Of a DNA stretch of 64,000 bases, positions 19,767 to 29,708 are shown in pieces. The stretch comes from Mesopusillimonas faecipullorum (GTDB lineage Bacteria > Pseudomonadota > Gammaproteobacteria > Burkholderiales > Burkholderiaceae_B), in the NCBI RefSeq assembly GCF_020539505.1, contig NZ_JACDXW010000002.1:496001-560000 (forward strand), in the 5' to 3' direction. A model generated the notes under the pieces. It was not told the DNA's origin. It saw only the letters and a list, made by a program, of their open reading frames with translations, and ran no database searches. The position numbers and the translations under genes were made by a program. The stretch's first letter is position 1. Every line of letters begins with the position of its first letter.

Positions 19767-22700
19767 CTAGCATGTGACCCAGATGTCTGCGCGCGGGAAA
19801 TACAAGGCGCCACGCGCTGATCGACCATCCAGTGCGGAAACCTGAGCGCAGTACCGTAACAGTTGTTCACCATGCCGCTGGCGCATGCGTTGCTCGAACT
19901 GCGCAGGGCCTTCGTTTTCTCTGGGTACGCCAGTTTTATAGTCCACTACCAACCAGCCCCGCTCATCCGATATGGCCAGGTCAATAACCGACACTCGACC
20001 GCTGGCATCCAACAAAGACCATTCTCTAGAGGCTTGCGCCACCCGCAGCAGCCAGCGCCCTCGCTCGCTTGCCAATGTTGCGAACAAGGTATCCAACACA
20101 ATCTGGGCCGCGGCCTGCGCTCTTTCGCCAGCCACTCCCGCGCGACTCAACTGGCGCACCATCAAGCCCAAGCTGTCGGCCAAACGTTCACGAGGCCATG
20201 CCTCCAGGCCGTCTCGACCTATGCGCTCTAGCCATGCATGCGCCACCGTACCAACGACAGCTTCATCCTGCTGCGCATCCGCCTGCCATTGCCAGCTGAG
20301 TTCAGTCGGCATGCGTAAAGCTTCGACGACAGGAGGCAGACTCTCTAACGCTTGACGACGCAGTGGACGATTCGCGGGGACGGCCACGGCCAAGGTGTCG
20401 CTAAGAGACGCCATTGCAACCGGCGGCGGCATCTGCTCTTGTACATAGGGCCAAAGACTTCCCAGCAAGCTTCCGGGCGCCGGGGCTTTCATGGCGCCCG
20501 TATCAGTGATTGGCACCTCTGCCATCAGGTGCAGAAACTGCCTGGCTCGTGTCACGGCCACATACAACAAGCGGTCAGCTTCATAGGCTGCGCGTTGCTT
20601 TTCGCGTTTACCGAGATATCGGCTCACCGGATCAGGCTCGTCCGACGCGCGATGTGCAATGGGCCCCATCAGCAAACGCTTGCCGGTTTGCTCGAAACGC
20701 AGCAAGGGCGGATGATCGTTGGCCGGCCTGCGATGCAAGCCCATCAAGATCACGGTTTCGAACTGCAAGCCTTTGGCTTTGTGTATGGTCATGACCTCCA
20801 CCCCCGGACCGGCGCTCTCGGACGCGGCAAACAAGCGCGCCACGCGCGTTTCCAGTTCGTCCAGGTCTACACCACCATACGGAGCCAAGGTTTCAAGCAA
20901 GCGAAACAGCTGCTCAACGTCGGCGCGATCATCCTCGCCAGGATAAACGGCTTCGCCCCCCAGCCTGCGCCACAGCTGCTGCAGCCAAGTCGCGAACGGC
21001 AGTCTACCAGCCGCATTCGCATCATCCAGCAGCGCGGAGCCAGCATGCAACAAGCGACGCTCTTCGCCAGGGGGCAAGGAGACGCGCTGCGTTGCAGGGC
21101 TTGAGAGCCATTTACGCATGATATCGGGCACGGCCCCATGCATGGCGGCTTCACCAAACAAGGCATGCAGGCTGGCCAAACTGAGCCCGCATAAAGGCGA
21201 GCGCAGTACCGCCAACCATGCCAAGCGGTCACCGGCATGCACCATAGCCCTTACCAGCTGCAGCACGTCTTGCACTGCTTGGCGTTGAGCCAGCGGCACG
21301 AGCTCTACGGCACGACAGGCAATACCGTGGCGCGCCAATGCTCTAACCACCTCGCCTAAATGGCTGCGCGCACGCACCAGAATCGCTACTGGATGGGCGG
21401 CCCCTTCGTGTCGCTGCAGAGCCTCTCGCACACAGCTGGCCACGCACGCTTCCGTACGTGCTCGTACCGCTTCAGGCGCTTCTCCCGGCTCTGCCCATGT
21501 GGGGCGTATGTGGATGCTGGGTTCGCCCAAAGCCTCGTGGTAGGGAACCGAAGGCGCGTAGCAAATTGCGCCTAAGTCGGGGTCATTCTTCGGTGGAAGC
21601 AAGGGTTTGAAAACGGTGTTCACCCATTCCACTACCCCAGCCCGAGAACGGAAATTATCCGTCAAAACCAAGGGGGTCAAGGCAACCCGCCCCAAAGCCC
21701 GGTTTTCTTTTATGCGCAAAAACCAACCGACTTCAGCCTTTCGGAAACGGTAAATGGATTGCATGGGGTCACCCACCAAAAACAAGCTGCGACCATCTCC
21801 TTGTGACCACCCAGCCGTCAAGCGCACCAATAAATCTATTTGGGACTGGCTGGTGTCCTGAAACTCATCCACCAGCACATGTTGTATGGAAGCATCCAGC
21901 GACAACAGCAAGTCCGTCGGGGACTCTTCGCTACCCAGAGCCTGCAGTGCTCGGCGCGCCACCTCGATGAAGTCGACCTCTCCTTCATCGGCAAAACGCA
22001 GCATCAGTTGTGCCGCAGCCAGCCTCAATACCAACACCAAGTCTTCCAACATCGCCAGTTGGTCTTCTTGGTATCCATGCGTGGGCAATTCGCGAATGGC
22101 AGCCAAAGCCTTGACCCACCTTAGCTCATTGCCTTGCTCTTGCAGCCACTCCATCATGATAGGCTTGAAAGGCGACTTGGTATCGAAGCCTTCGCGTACG
22201 GTAAGGCGCGCCCGCAAATCACCTTTTTGATTCAGCAAGCCATGAGCAAGCGCCTGCCATTGGGGCAGGCTTGCCGCATCAGTCCCTAAAGCGCTGCCCT
22301 CCCAACCCAGCAAGGCGGATAAGCGCTCGTCGCCGCTGCCTTGCAGAGCCTGCGCGGCATGTGCCAGCGCCTTACCTATGCGCTGCGCCCAGCCCATGGG
22401 CATAGCTTGCGCCAAACCCTCTAAGTCGTGAGCAATCGCACCGTTCAGGTTATCTATCAGCATCTGCGCATCGTGGGCATCCAGCAATGGCAGCCATTGA
22501 TCCCGTCCAGCCAGCATGCGTGCAATCAAATCGCAGGTCGCACGCATGTCTACGTCCAGGTGCGCGATCAGATTGGCGACCGCAGGCACTTCGTCAGCCA
22601 TTTCCAGGGTGGCTTTTGCCGCGGCCTGGTAATGCGCCTCGGCAGAATCCGTCATGGCAGGCAGACCGCCCAAGGCACTTAACCACGGCATGCCACGCAC

Positions 22701-23081
22701 CAGCCAGGCACAAAAGGCATCTATGGTGCGTATGGTGAGCCGCGCCGGATAATCCAGCAGGTTCCATGCCAATTTTTGATCGCGCTCTAATACCAAGCGC
22801 GCCAGGCGCCAACTGGCACGGGCATGTTCCGCTTCGGGCTCAGGCCCACAGCCGGCTTCCAGCTTCGACAGCACCCGAGCATGCATTTCGGAGGCAGCCT
22901 TGCGCGTAAAAGTGATGGCCAGAATTTGCTCGGGCTTGTCGACGATGGCAAGCAAAGCCAATATGCGGTCGGTAAGAAGTTCTGTTTTCCCGGAGCCGGC
23001 TGGGGCCTGGACCAGAAAAGACTGAGTGGGGTCGAGCGCCTGTTGCCGAACAGCAGCATCGCGGGGGGGCCTATATGTCAT
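19767..23081 (-). CDS. AddA-like UvrD/Rep-family helicase-nuclease
   Basis: A 1104-residue superfamily I DNA helicase with a C-terminal PD-(D/E)XK nuclease, as in AddA/RecB. Walker A is FLVQAPAGSGKTELL near the N-terminus. Others are LAITFTRKAASEM (motif Ia), HVLVDEFQDTSQSQ (Walker B), FLVGDPMQSIYRFRKAE (III), VMTIHKAKGLQFETV (V) and LLYVAVTRARQFLHL (VI). The nuclease has VIDLAISDERGWLVVDYKTG. With its partner it should process double-strand ends for RecA loading. ATG 23081 is chosen because it overlaps the stop region of the upstream gene by 11 nt; a longer frame from 23120 adds an unlike Cys-rich stretch. Confidence 0.92.
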   Translation of the reverse strand: MTYRPPRDAAVRQQALDPTQSFLVQAPAGSGKTELLTDRILALLAIVDKPEQILAITFTRKAASEMHARVLSKLEAGCGPEPEAEHARASWRLARLVLERDQKLAWNLLDYPARLTIRTIDAFCAWLVRGMPWLSALGGLPAMTDSAEAHYQAAAKATLEMADEVPAVANLIAHLDVDMRATCDLIARMLAGRDQWLPLLDAHDAQMLIDNLNGAIAHDLEGLAQAMPMGWAQRIGKALAHAAQALQGSGDERLSALLGWEGSALGTDAASLPQWQALAHGLLNQKGDLRARLTVREGFDTKSPFKPIMMEWLQEQGNELRWVKALAAIRELPTHGYQEDQLAMLEDLVLVLRLAAAQLMLRFADEGEVDFIEVARRALQALGSEESPTDLLLSLDASIQHVLVDEFQDTSQSQIDLLVRLTAGWSQGDGRSLFLVGDPMQSIYRFRKAEVGWFLRIKENRALGRVALTPLVLTDNFRSRAGVVEWVNTVFKPLLPPKNDPDLGAICYAPSVPYHEALGEPSIHIRPTWAEPGEAPEAVRARTEACVASCVREALQRHEGAAHPVAILVRARSHLGEVVRALARHGIACRAVELVPLAQRQAVQDVLQLVRAMVHAGDRLAWLAVLRSPLCGLSLASLHALFGEAAMHGAVPDIMRKWLSSPATQRVSLPPGEERRLLHAGSALLDDANAAGRLPFATWLQQLWRRLGGEAVYPGEDDRADVEQLFRLLETLAPYGGVDLDELETRVARLFAASESAGPGVEVMTIHKAKGLQFETVILMGLHRRPANDHPPLLRFEQTGKRLLMGPIAHRASDEPDPVSRYLGKREKQRAAYEADRLLYVAVTRARQFLHLMAEVPITDTGAMKAPAPGSLLGSLWPYVQEQMPPPVAMASLSDTLAVAVPANRPLRRQALESLPPVVEALRMPTELSWQWQADAQQDEAVVGTVAHAWLERIGRDGLEAWPRERLADSLGLMVRQLSRAGVAGERAQAAAQIVLDTLFATLASERGRWLLRVAQASREWSLLDASGRVSVIDLAISDERGWLVVDYKTGVPRENEGPAQFEQRMRQRHGEQLLRYCAQVSALDGRSARGALYFPRADIWVTC

Positions 23082-25719
23082 CGTCGGCCTCCTCATAAAG
23101 CCGCAGCATAGGCAACACATCGCAGTACTCTAAATCGGAGGCGTGCCGCGTGTTGTTTGCCGCCCAGCCATTGGCATAAGCCTGAGCCAAGCTCTCTATG
23201 TCCTGCCGCCAGCGCGCCATGATTTCCGACCAATCCAATCCTTCGAACTCCTGCCAGCTGTCAGACTGTGCCAAGCCCTCCAGGCCGATTTCCCTATCCG
23301 TCAAGCCGGATACGGCCACTTGCTTCGCGTGTAAACGCATCAGCACCAAGGCCGACACATCATTCTGGCTGGCCCCCAAGACTGCCGCATAGAACGGCAG
23401 CTGCAGACTCAGTGGCGGACGCCGGACCCAGTCAGCATGCGGGTCCAAGCGCGCCCCTCCGGTTTTATAGTCGATCACGACGCGCTCGCCCGAAGCAAGC
23501 TTATCGACTCGATCAAGCCGCAGCTTAAGATTAAGGGCGCCATGCTGCCAAACACTGGCCTCTTCCAAAGCCACGATCTCGTAGGGCTCGCGATTGGCTT
23601 CCAACTGCGCCCAAGCTGTCATCACACCCAAGGCACGGGCGCACTCCAAGTCACGCACAACCGGAGCATAATGGCCCAAGTGCTCGTGGGCAGCCCGCGC
23701 TATTTGCGCTTGCAGCAGTTCGCTCAGGGCATGACCGCCGTCCTGCTGCAAAGCCAGTAATTGTTGATGGCTACGTACCGCAGTACAAAACAGTTCGGCG
23801 CAGCTATGCAAAAACATGCCGCGCACCGCTTGCTGGGCAGGGTCGGCATACGCAGCAAGCTGCCGCGCACCCAGACGGAAGCGAACAAATGCCCACAGGG
23901 GATTACGCGCCTGGGTTTCCAAAACCGCGACTCCGCCCGGCGTGCTTGAACCAGGGCTGAGTATCGGCCCCTGATCGTCGATCAACAGCTCCATGACAGC
24001 TACCGCTGGCTCGTCGTTGGGAATCTCTATCTCGCTCAAAGGCAGCCGCGCCACGAATGGGCTAGGACGAAGCTCTCGCTCGCCTTCGAATGCCGCACTG
24101 CTGACCACCAAAATGGGCGCGGATCGCTTTAGCATCTCGTAAGAGGCGCGCGCCCACTCAAGCTCGCGCTCTGGTGTCGCGCGCGGCGTGCCCGCATGTC
24201 GCTGAACCACCAAAGGAATGAAAGGATTAGGACTGGGAGCGGCTGGCAGGACTTCGTCGTTCAAGCCCAGTACCCAAACACCATCCCAACGGCCCCCCTC
24301 GGCTTCAAGCAAGCCCAACACGTCCAGCCTGGCGCTTAAGTCTCTTTGGGGTTGAAATGTGGTTTGTAGCAGCAAAGTGGACAAAGCGCGTACGGCTTGG
24401 GCAAAACCTATGTTTTGAAGCACCACGCGTTGGCGCCCCAGGTTATCCAATGCTTGCTCGAAAGCCTCCAGCACCTGATGGGCCACGCTGTCCAAAGACA
24501 TCCCTCCCGGAAAGCCCAATGTCGACAACAGCGCTTTGATGCGTATTACCCATTGACTGATATTAGCGATTTCGTGCTCGTGGGGCAGCTGCTCTTGGAG
24601 CAAGCTCCATGCCTGAGCCAAACGCGGCGTTGCCTCATGCAAAGCGTGCAAGAGGTCTGGGGACATAAGCGTCAAGACACGCGCGTGACGCCATTGCGCA
24701 TCCAACATGCCACGTGCGCCAGCCTCGGCCTCGTGCGCCGCGCAATGCCCTGCCAGCAGCGCCTGCCCAGCCGCCGCCGGCGTACATGAGCCCGCTGCAC
24801 TCTGCACCATCAGCTCTAGCCACAAGACGGCTGCCCTTACCATAGGCCACTGAGCGAGCGGACGGGCCACGGCAATGTTGTAGGCAAAACCGTGCTCAGA
24901 CAGTTTGCCGTGCAAAAGCCTATGTGCCAAAGGCACCTGGCTTTCCAACTGCGGCGCAAGAATCGCATAACACCCCTGAGCGTCTTGCCGTAACTGATCA
25001 TATGCCCACTGCACCGCCCATTGCCATTCTTTCTCTGGGCTAGGTGCACACACGCGCACCATGCTCGAAGCCGGTTCCAGGTGCTCGGTTAAGCGCCCGA
25101 GTCGGGTACCGGACGCCGCCCATGTGTCCAGCATATCGTGCAACCTGGGGCTGAGCTCATTGAATCCGGCCAGCACCACGGTATCGAAATCCAGCTGCAG
25201 TTGCCCGCGAGCCATTGCCTCGCTTACCCGTTCTAGCCCCAGCGTATCGTCCTCGGCATCGGCCTCGTCCAAACGACGTCGATAAGCTTCACGCCATGCA
25301 GCAAACCTTTCGTAATCAGGCGTACATGCCGAGTCGGGCACAGAAAGCATCCATGACGACATCAACTGATCGGCTTCACTTGCCAGCTTGGCCGCCTGGG
25401 GGATGTCAAGCAAGTAGTGCTCGGGTTCGGACTCGCGTATCACCTGTTGCCAGAGCAATCGAGCACCAAACGCATCTAAACGGTGTGCCGCGAGCAGGGC
25501 TCCGTCTACGAAAGCCAATTGCTCAGTCGCCTGCCTGACCCAGGCCTTGAAAGGCAAAATGTCTGGCACAGCCATCACCGGACGCTCGGCGCCCAAGGTG
25601 GATGACAAATGCGATAACAATCGACGCGCATGACGATTATTGACTGTCAGTACCAACACGCGCCCCAGGCGTGCGTCGGCTAGATCATCAAGAGAAATTT
25701 CTATCAGTGAGGCCTTCAT
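23071..25719 (-). CDS. AddB-like PD-(D/E)XK nuclease/inactivated helicase
   Basis: An 882-residue partner of the AddA-like protein. Early residues (LGRVLVLTVNNRHARRLLSH) resemble the degenerate helicase domain of AddB-type proteins, without a good Walker A. The C-terminal RecB-like nuclease has LDRVDKLASGERVVIDYKTGG with the DYK catalytic core. This matches the family annotated as probable DNA repair protein or PD-(D/E)XK nuclease in Burkholderiales. ATG 25719 (MKASLIEIS) is preferred over the frame start at 25767, which would add an unlike N-terminus. It overlaps the AddA-like gene by 11 nt, indicating coupled translation. Divergent from xerD. Confidence 0.88.
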   Translation of the reverse strand: MKASLIEISLDDLADARLGRVLVLTVNNRHARRLLSHLSSTLGAERPVMAVPDILPFKAWVRQATEQLAFVDGALLAAHRLDAFGARLLWQQVIRESEPEHYLLDIPQAAKLASEADQLMSSWMLSVPDSACTPDYERFAAWREAYRRRLDEADAEDDTLGLERVSEAMARGQLQLDFDTVVLAGFNELSPRLHDMLDTWAASGTRLGRLTEHLEPASSMVRVCAPSPEKEWQWAVQWAYDQLRQDAQGCYAILAPQLESQVPLAHRLLHGKLSEHGFAYNIAVARPLAQWPMVRAAVLWLELMVQSAAGSCTPAAAGQALLAGHCAAHEAEAGARGMLDAQWRHARVLTLMSPDLLHALHEATPRLAQAWSLLQEQLPHEHEIANISQWVIRIKALLSTLGFPGGMSLDSVAHQVLEAFEQALDNLGRQRVVLQNIGFAQAVRALSTLLLQTTFQPQRDLSARLDVLGLLEAEGGRWDGVWVLGLNDEVLPAAPSPNPFIPLVVQRHAGTPRATPERELEWARASYEMLKRSAPILVVSSAAFEGERELRPSPFVARLPLSEIEIPNDEPAVAVMELLIDDQGPILSPGSSTPGGVAVLETQARNPLWAFVRFRLGARQLAAYADPAQQAVRGMFLHSCAELFCTAVRSHQQLLALQQDGGHALSELLQAQIARAAHEHLGHYAPVVRDLECARALGVMTAWAQLEANREPYEIVALEEASVWQHGALNLKLRLDRVDKLASGERVVIDYKTGGARLDPHADWVRRPPLSLQLPFYAAVLGASQNDVSALVLMRLHAKQVAVSGLTDREIGLEGLAQSDSWQEFEGLDWSEIMARWRQDIESLAQAYANGWAANNTRHASDLEYCDVLPMLRLYEEADDDI

Positions 25720-25816
25720 GGCATGCAGTTTACTGTGCGGCGTCCAAGCTGCGTAGGCCCGGTACAATCCTTAGGCTATTAGGCGGCGCAAGCCCGGCAT
25801 ATCTCTGCAACCCATC

Positions 25817-26722
25817 ATGAAAACCAGCGAAAACCTGCCTGACACTCTGGCTGACTTTCTGGATGCCGTTTGGCTCGAAGACGGTCTGGCCGCCAACACC
25901 CTCGCCGCTTACCGGCGTGATCTGACAGCTTTTGCGGAATGGTTGCAGCAACAACAAGGCACTAGCTTGCCCAAGGCTCAAGCCGCCGATATTCAAGAGT
26001 GGTTTGCCGCCAATCACGCCCAAACACGCGCCAGCACGGCAAACCGCCGACTAGCCGCATTGCGGCGCTATTATCTTTGGGCCTTGCGACACGGCCTGAC
26101 TGCCGAAAATCCCTGCCTGGCGCTTAAAGCAGCAAAGCAATCCGCTCGATTCCCCAAGACGCTCTCCGAAGCCCAAGTGGATGCCCTGTTGCAAGCCCCG
26201 GACCCCAACACCGCCTTGGGCCAGCGCGACAAAGCCATGTTGGAAACCTTATACGCCACAGGCTTGCGCGTTTCCGAACTCGTGAGCCTGAATCTGCTCG
26301 ACTTGAGCTTGAATGAAGGCATTTTGCGAGTGAATATGGGTAAAGGCGGCAAAGACCGATTAGTGCCCATAGGCCAAGAGGCGTCACACTGGCTAGAAAC
26401 TTATTTGCGCGAAGCGCGCCCCGAATTGGTGGGTGCGCGTCGAAGCGATGCCTTATTCGTCACGGCACGCGCTCAGGCCATGACACGTCAGGCGTTCTGG
26501 CTACTGATAAAAAAGTATGCCCTGCGTGCCGCTATTACCGTACCGCTTTCGCCGCATGTATTACGGCATGCCTTTGCCACCCATCTTTTAAATCATGGGG
26601 CAGACCTGCGCGTGGTGCAGATGCTGTTGGGTCATTCTGATATTTCCACCACGCAAATCTACACACACGTTGCACGCGAGCGCCTGAAAACACTGCATGC
26701 CGCGCATCACCCCAGAGGGTAA
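25817..26722 (+). CDS. xerD: Tyrosine recombinase XerD
   Basis: A 301-residue site-specific tyrosine recombinase that with XerC resolves chromosome dimers at dif. An N-terminal SAM-like core-binding domain (residues 10-90) is followed by the catalytic domain with Arg151 (GLRVSEL), Lys176/179 (GKGGKDR), His247 and Arg250 (SPHVLRHAFATHLL), His273 (LLGHSDISTTQ) and nucleophile Tyr282 (IYTHVARERL). The ending LHAAHHPRG and the wording of the last motif are those of XerD rather than XerC. It is a housekeeping recombinase, not an element integrase: there are no adjacent element genes. Confidence 0.95.
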   Translation: MKTSENLPDTLADFLDAVWLEDGLAANTLAAYRRDLTAFAEWLQQQQGTSLPKAQAADIQEWFAANHAQTRASTANRRLAALRRYYLWALRHGLTAENPCLALKAAKQSARFPKTLSEAQVDALLQAPDPNTALGQRDKAMLETLYATGLRVSELVSLNLLDLSLNEGILRVNMGKGGKDRLVPIGQEASHWLETYLREARPELVGARRSDALFVTARAQAMTRQAFWLLIKKYALRAAITVPLSPHVLRHAFATHLLNHGADLRVVQMLLGHSDISTTQIYTHVARERLKTLHAAHHPRG

Positions 26723-26741
26723 AAACCAGCCCAGATACAAG

Positions 26742-27626
26742 TCAGCGAGCCAAGCGACGGCGCACCAATATCGCCTCGTATTCTTGCTGAACCAAAGCCT
26801 CGCCGTACTGAAGCTCAAGCCGTCTGACGATGAAATGGCCTTTTGCCACGCTTTGGTAATAACGGGTAAACAAAGTGTTGATGGCCGCGCCCGAGGCTGC
26901 ACCGACCACTGGCACAATTTGAGCCGCCAGCTTCTCGGTAACCACCACGCCGAATCGCGCTGCGACGGCGTCTATCATGCGCGCCAACCAAATACCGGTC
27001 TGGAGCGAAGAGCCTGCCTGCGCCACTTGTTGCCCGGCTCGCTTGGCAGCCAAACCAGTCAACTCACGGGCGGTATGCTTAAGCACCTCGGACAAAGCCC
27101 CACGCGAAGCGTAGTAACCCGAATCAGCGGCGTCATCGTCGGCGGTTTTACCGCCCAAAGCGAAAACCTCGACACAAGTGGCCTGCACAGCCGGATCCGC
27201 AAGGGAAAAGCCCTCACTACGTGCGATATCGGCGATGGCCCGCATCATCAGCGTAGTGGTCACCGGCAGCTCGACGGCCAAAGAAGCAGTACCGAAAAAA
27301 CCGCCTACCGCCCCCGAAGCCGCTGTAGCCAATGCATGCAGGCGCGGCGAAGACTGACGAGAGGGCTCATCCTTGAAACCCAGCAAGGCTGCTGATACGG
27401 CTTTAGTAAGGGCAATCTGAACCAAGCCTTGAACTTTATTGCGAGCCGCTTTGGGCAAACGCGCCATGCCCCACTCGATAGGCGTGCCCACCAGATTGGC
27501 CAACTGTATGGTCAACGAGGGGCTTTCGAGCAGCATCACAGCCCGAGCCAAGTCGTCCCGCTCTTGCTGGCCCAACGAGCCAGCGACTGCGCTGGGCGAT
27601 GCAGAGAACGGGACGGGAATCGCCAT
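26742..27626 (-). CDS. EcsC-family protein
   Basis: A 294-residue protein of the EcsC family, named after a Bacillus protein encoded with an ABC exporter; the biochemical role is unknown. Visible features are VQIALTKAVSAALLGFK, a glycine-rich hydrophobic stretch ATAASGAVGGFFGTASLAVE (membrane-associated look), and LAAQIVPVVGAASGAAINTLF near the C-terminus. ATG 27626 (MAIPVPFSA) is chosen; the frame extends to 27734 but would run far into the GST gene. It follows the GST gene by 19 nt and ends convergently with xerD. Confidence 0.82.
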   Translation of the reverse strand: MAIPVPFSASPSAVAGSLGQQERDDLARAVMLLESPSLTIQLANLVGTPIEWGMARLPKAARNKVQGLVQIALTKAVSAALLGFKDEPSRQSSPRLHALATAASGAVGGFFGTASLAVELPVTTTLMMRAIADIARSEGFSLADPAVQATCVEVFALGGKTADDDAADSGYYASRGALSEVLKHTARELTGLAAKRAGQQVAQAGSSLQTGIWLARMIDAVAARFGVVVTEKLAAQIVPVVGAASGAAINTLFTRYYQSVAKGHFIVRRLELQYGEALVQQEYEAILVRRRLAR

Positions 27627-27645
27627 GTCTTTATGAGGCGCCGTT

Positions 27646-28389
27646 TTACTTGCCCGGTGCTTGCCGCGGCGGAATATCCAGCCCCCGCTGCACGGCTGGC
27701 CGCGCAAGGAAGGCATCCAGCGCACGCTGCGCATTGGGGAAGCTCTTCATGCCCACCAGTTCGGCGGCCTCGTAGAAACCCACCATAGTGCGCACCCACG
27801 GGAATATGGCAATGTCAGCCACCGTGTAATCATCGCCCATGATCCACTGACGACCCTGCAGCCGGGTTTCAAGCACACCTAACAAACGGCGACTTTCGGC
27901 AACATAGCGCTCAAGGGGCCGCTTATCGGCGATCTCTTTACCAGCAAACTTATGAAAGAAGCCCAGTTGGCCGAACATGGGCCCTACCCCGCCCATCTGA
28001 AACATCAGCCATTGCAGGGTTTCAAATTTCTTTGCTTGCGCATCGGCGGCATCCCCATTTGCATCGGCAGCCATCAAGCGCCCTGTTTTTTCCGCCAAAT
28101 ACCACAAGATGGCACCCGACTCGAACAAGGGCAAAGGTTTGCCCCCCGGCCCTTGAGGGTCGATGATGGCGGGAATCTTGTTATTAGGGTTCAGCGAAAG
28201 AAACTCTGGCGTCAACTGATCGTTATTCTCGAAGCCCACGCGATGCGCCTCGTAGGGCAAGCCGAGCTCTTCAAGTGCAATTGAAACCTTGATGCCATTG
28301 GGGGTGGGCAGCGAGTACAACTGAATACGATCGGGATGCTGCGCCGGCCATTTCTGGGTGATGGGAAACTGCGATAAATCCATGCTCAT
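27646..28389 (-). CDS. Glutathione S-transferase, Ure2p-like/Nu class
   Basis: A 247-residue GST. The thioredoxin-like N-terminal domain has LYSLPTPNGIKVSIALEELG, with the Thr-x-Asn-Gly active-site signature of the YfcG/YghU (Nu) group instead of Ser, Cys or Tyr. The cis-proline loop is NPNNKIPAIID and the glutathione loop is LFESGAILWYLAE. The helical C-terminal domain includes MGDDYTVADIAIFPWVR. Such enzymes show disulfide-bond reductase or peroxidase activity with glutathione. The ATG at 28389 overlaps the stop codon of the upstream binding-protein gene (ATGA); a second ATG lies two codons further. Confidence 0.9.
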   Translation of the reverse strand: MSMDLSQFPITQKWPAQHPDRIQLYSLPTPNGIKVSIALEELGLPYEAHRVGFENNDQLTPEFLSLNPNNKIPAIIDPQGPGGKPLPLFESGAILWYLAEKTGRLMAADANGDAADAQAKKFETLQWLMFQMGGVGPMFGQLGFFHKFAGKEIADKRPLERYVAESRRLLGVLETRLQGRQWIMGDDYTVADIAIFPWVRTMVGFYEAAELVGMKSFPNAQRALDAFLARPAVQRGLDIPPRQAPGK

Positions 28390-29702
28390 TTCTCTTTCAT
28401 CAAACGATTAGCATTGCTGGAGGCTTGGGACAAGGCCGTCATTGCGGGAAGATTGCCGTCAAGAGCGGTTCGCATGGTTTCGTGGAACATGGCACGAATC
28501 TTGGGATAGTTGCGCACTTTGAAAGCCTTGGTCGTAGCGGCATGCTGCTGGCTATAAATACCGGCCAACTGCCGCCATTGCCCAAGGTTCTTGTAGTAAG
28601 CCGCATCGGTAGCGTTGAAGGCCTGCTTGGTAAGCGGCAGAAAACCGGTATTTTGATACCACTTGGCAGCCTGTGCAGGGTCGGCCAGCCACGCCAGGAA
28701 ACTAGCCGTTGCAGCCTCTTCGGTTTTACCGTGATTCGACGTTACCCACAAAGCGGAACCATCGATAAAAGGACTGCCAGGCTGGCGGGTGACCTCTGGA
28801 TAATAAGGTAGGCCGGAAACCCCGAACGAGAGGTTGCGCTGATCGCTGAACCAGCCCAGATTGCTGGAGTCGGACAGCAAAACAGCGCATTCGCCCTTGG
28901 CAAAACGATTAGCGGCCTGATCTTCGGTGCCGGGCTTAATCAGCAGTTCGCTGCGCACCCAACTGATCATGAGCGCCAAATGGCGTACGTAAACCACGTC
29001 GAAGCTGAAAGACGGCGAGGAGCTTTTATTACCGGTGAAGAACTGATTGTTAACAGCCGCCAGGTTCTCCAGATTGAGTGAGGCCGGCTGATCATTTGCC
29101 GCAGGACAGTAACGAGTCGCCTTGTTGGCCAAGTCGACCAGTTGCCCCTGCAAGCCGGACCAGGAACGATCGGGCGATGCCGGGCTGATGCCGGCCTTCT
29201 TGAAAGCATCGGTGTTGTAGTACATGACAGGCACACGCAGCATGTACGGGAAAGCCAGCACGCGACCTTTGCTATCGCGCAGCAAACCGCTGTCGGGGGC
29301 CACGAACCAATCCGCTTGTTTCAGGGGATGCTTGGCAAGCAGTGTATACAAGGGCTGAATATAGGGTCGTCCGGCCAACTCTTCAGGCGAGCGATTGTCA
29401 TCAAGCTGCACCAAATGGGGCACATCTTTGGCTTTGCCCTTGGCTTGCTGAGCCAGAGTGGCTTCGATTTCGTTGGCGGAGGCAAATCGTTGCAGGGTAA
29501 CCTCGACATCGTCCTGCTTGCGGTTGTACTGTTTGACGATGTCTTCGAAAACCTTGGCGTTATGCGTATTGAGTGCATGCCAGACTTCGATGCGGGTAGC
29601 TGCCGATGCAGGATCCGCCAATGAAAACGCCGCGCACAAAGCGGCTACCATGCCGGCAGTCTGAAAATCGCGGGCACGAAGCATGAAACCGGATATCGTC
29701 AT
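28386..29702 (-). CDS. Extracellular solute-binding protein, UgpB-like
   Basis: A 438-residue periplasmic binding protein of ABC family 1, closest in look to the glycerol-3-phosphate binder UgpB. The signal peptide ends at PASAA around residue 34. The mature start TRIEVWHAL is the typical first beta-strand. VPHLVQLDDN, LAFPYMLRVPVMYYNTDAFK, FIDGSALWVTSNHGKTEEAA and AKWYQNTGFLPLT match family signatures. No permease or ATPase gene (ugpAEC) lies nearby, so the rest of the transporter must be elsewhere or the protein has another job. It starts 6 nt after dadA and overlaps the GST start, so it sits in a tight operon. Confidence 0.88.
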   Translation of the reverse strand: MTISGFMLRARDFQTAGMVAALCAAFSLADPASAATRIEVWHALNTHNAKVFEDIVKQYNRKQDDVEVTLQRFASANEIEATLAQQAKGKAKDVPHLVQLDDNRSPEELAGRPYIQPLYTLLAKHPLKQADWFVAPDSGLLRDSKGRVLAFPYMLRVPVMYYNTDAFKKAGISPASPDRSWSGLQGQLVDLANKATRYCPAANDQPASLNLENLAAVNNQFFTGNKSSSPSFSFDVVYVRHLALMISWVRSELLIKPGTEDQAANRFAKGECAVLLSDSSNLGWFSDQRNLSFGVSGLPYYPEVTRQPGSPFIDGSALWVTSNHGKTEEAATASFLAWLADPAQAAKWYQNTGFLPLTKQAFNATDAAYYKNLGQWRQLAGIYSQQHAATTKAFKVRNYPKIRAMFHETMRTALDGNLPAMTALSQASSNANRLMKEK

Positions 29703-29708
29703 GAAAAA

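Noticed and set aside
23082-23120. Upstream start for the AddA-like gene with a Cys-rich N-terminus
   Set aside because: The ATG at 23081 overlaps the AddB-like stop in the usual coupled manner and leads directly into conserved sequence.
19767-25719. Helicase-nuclease pair as a possible anti-phage defence system
   Set aside because: The architecture and overlapping arrangement are those of AddAB-type recombination enzymes common in Burkholderiales; no accessory defence gene is present.
25817-26722. Tyrosine recombinase as sign of an integrated element
   Set aside because: Motifs and C-terminus are those of housekeeping XerD, and no element genes or att repeats are adjacent.
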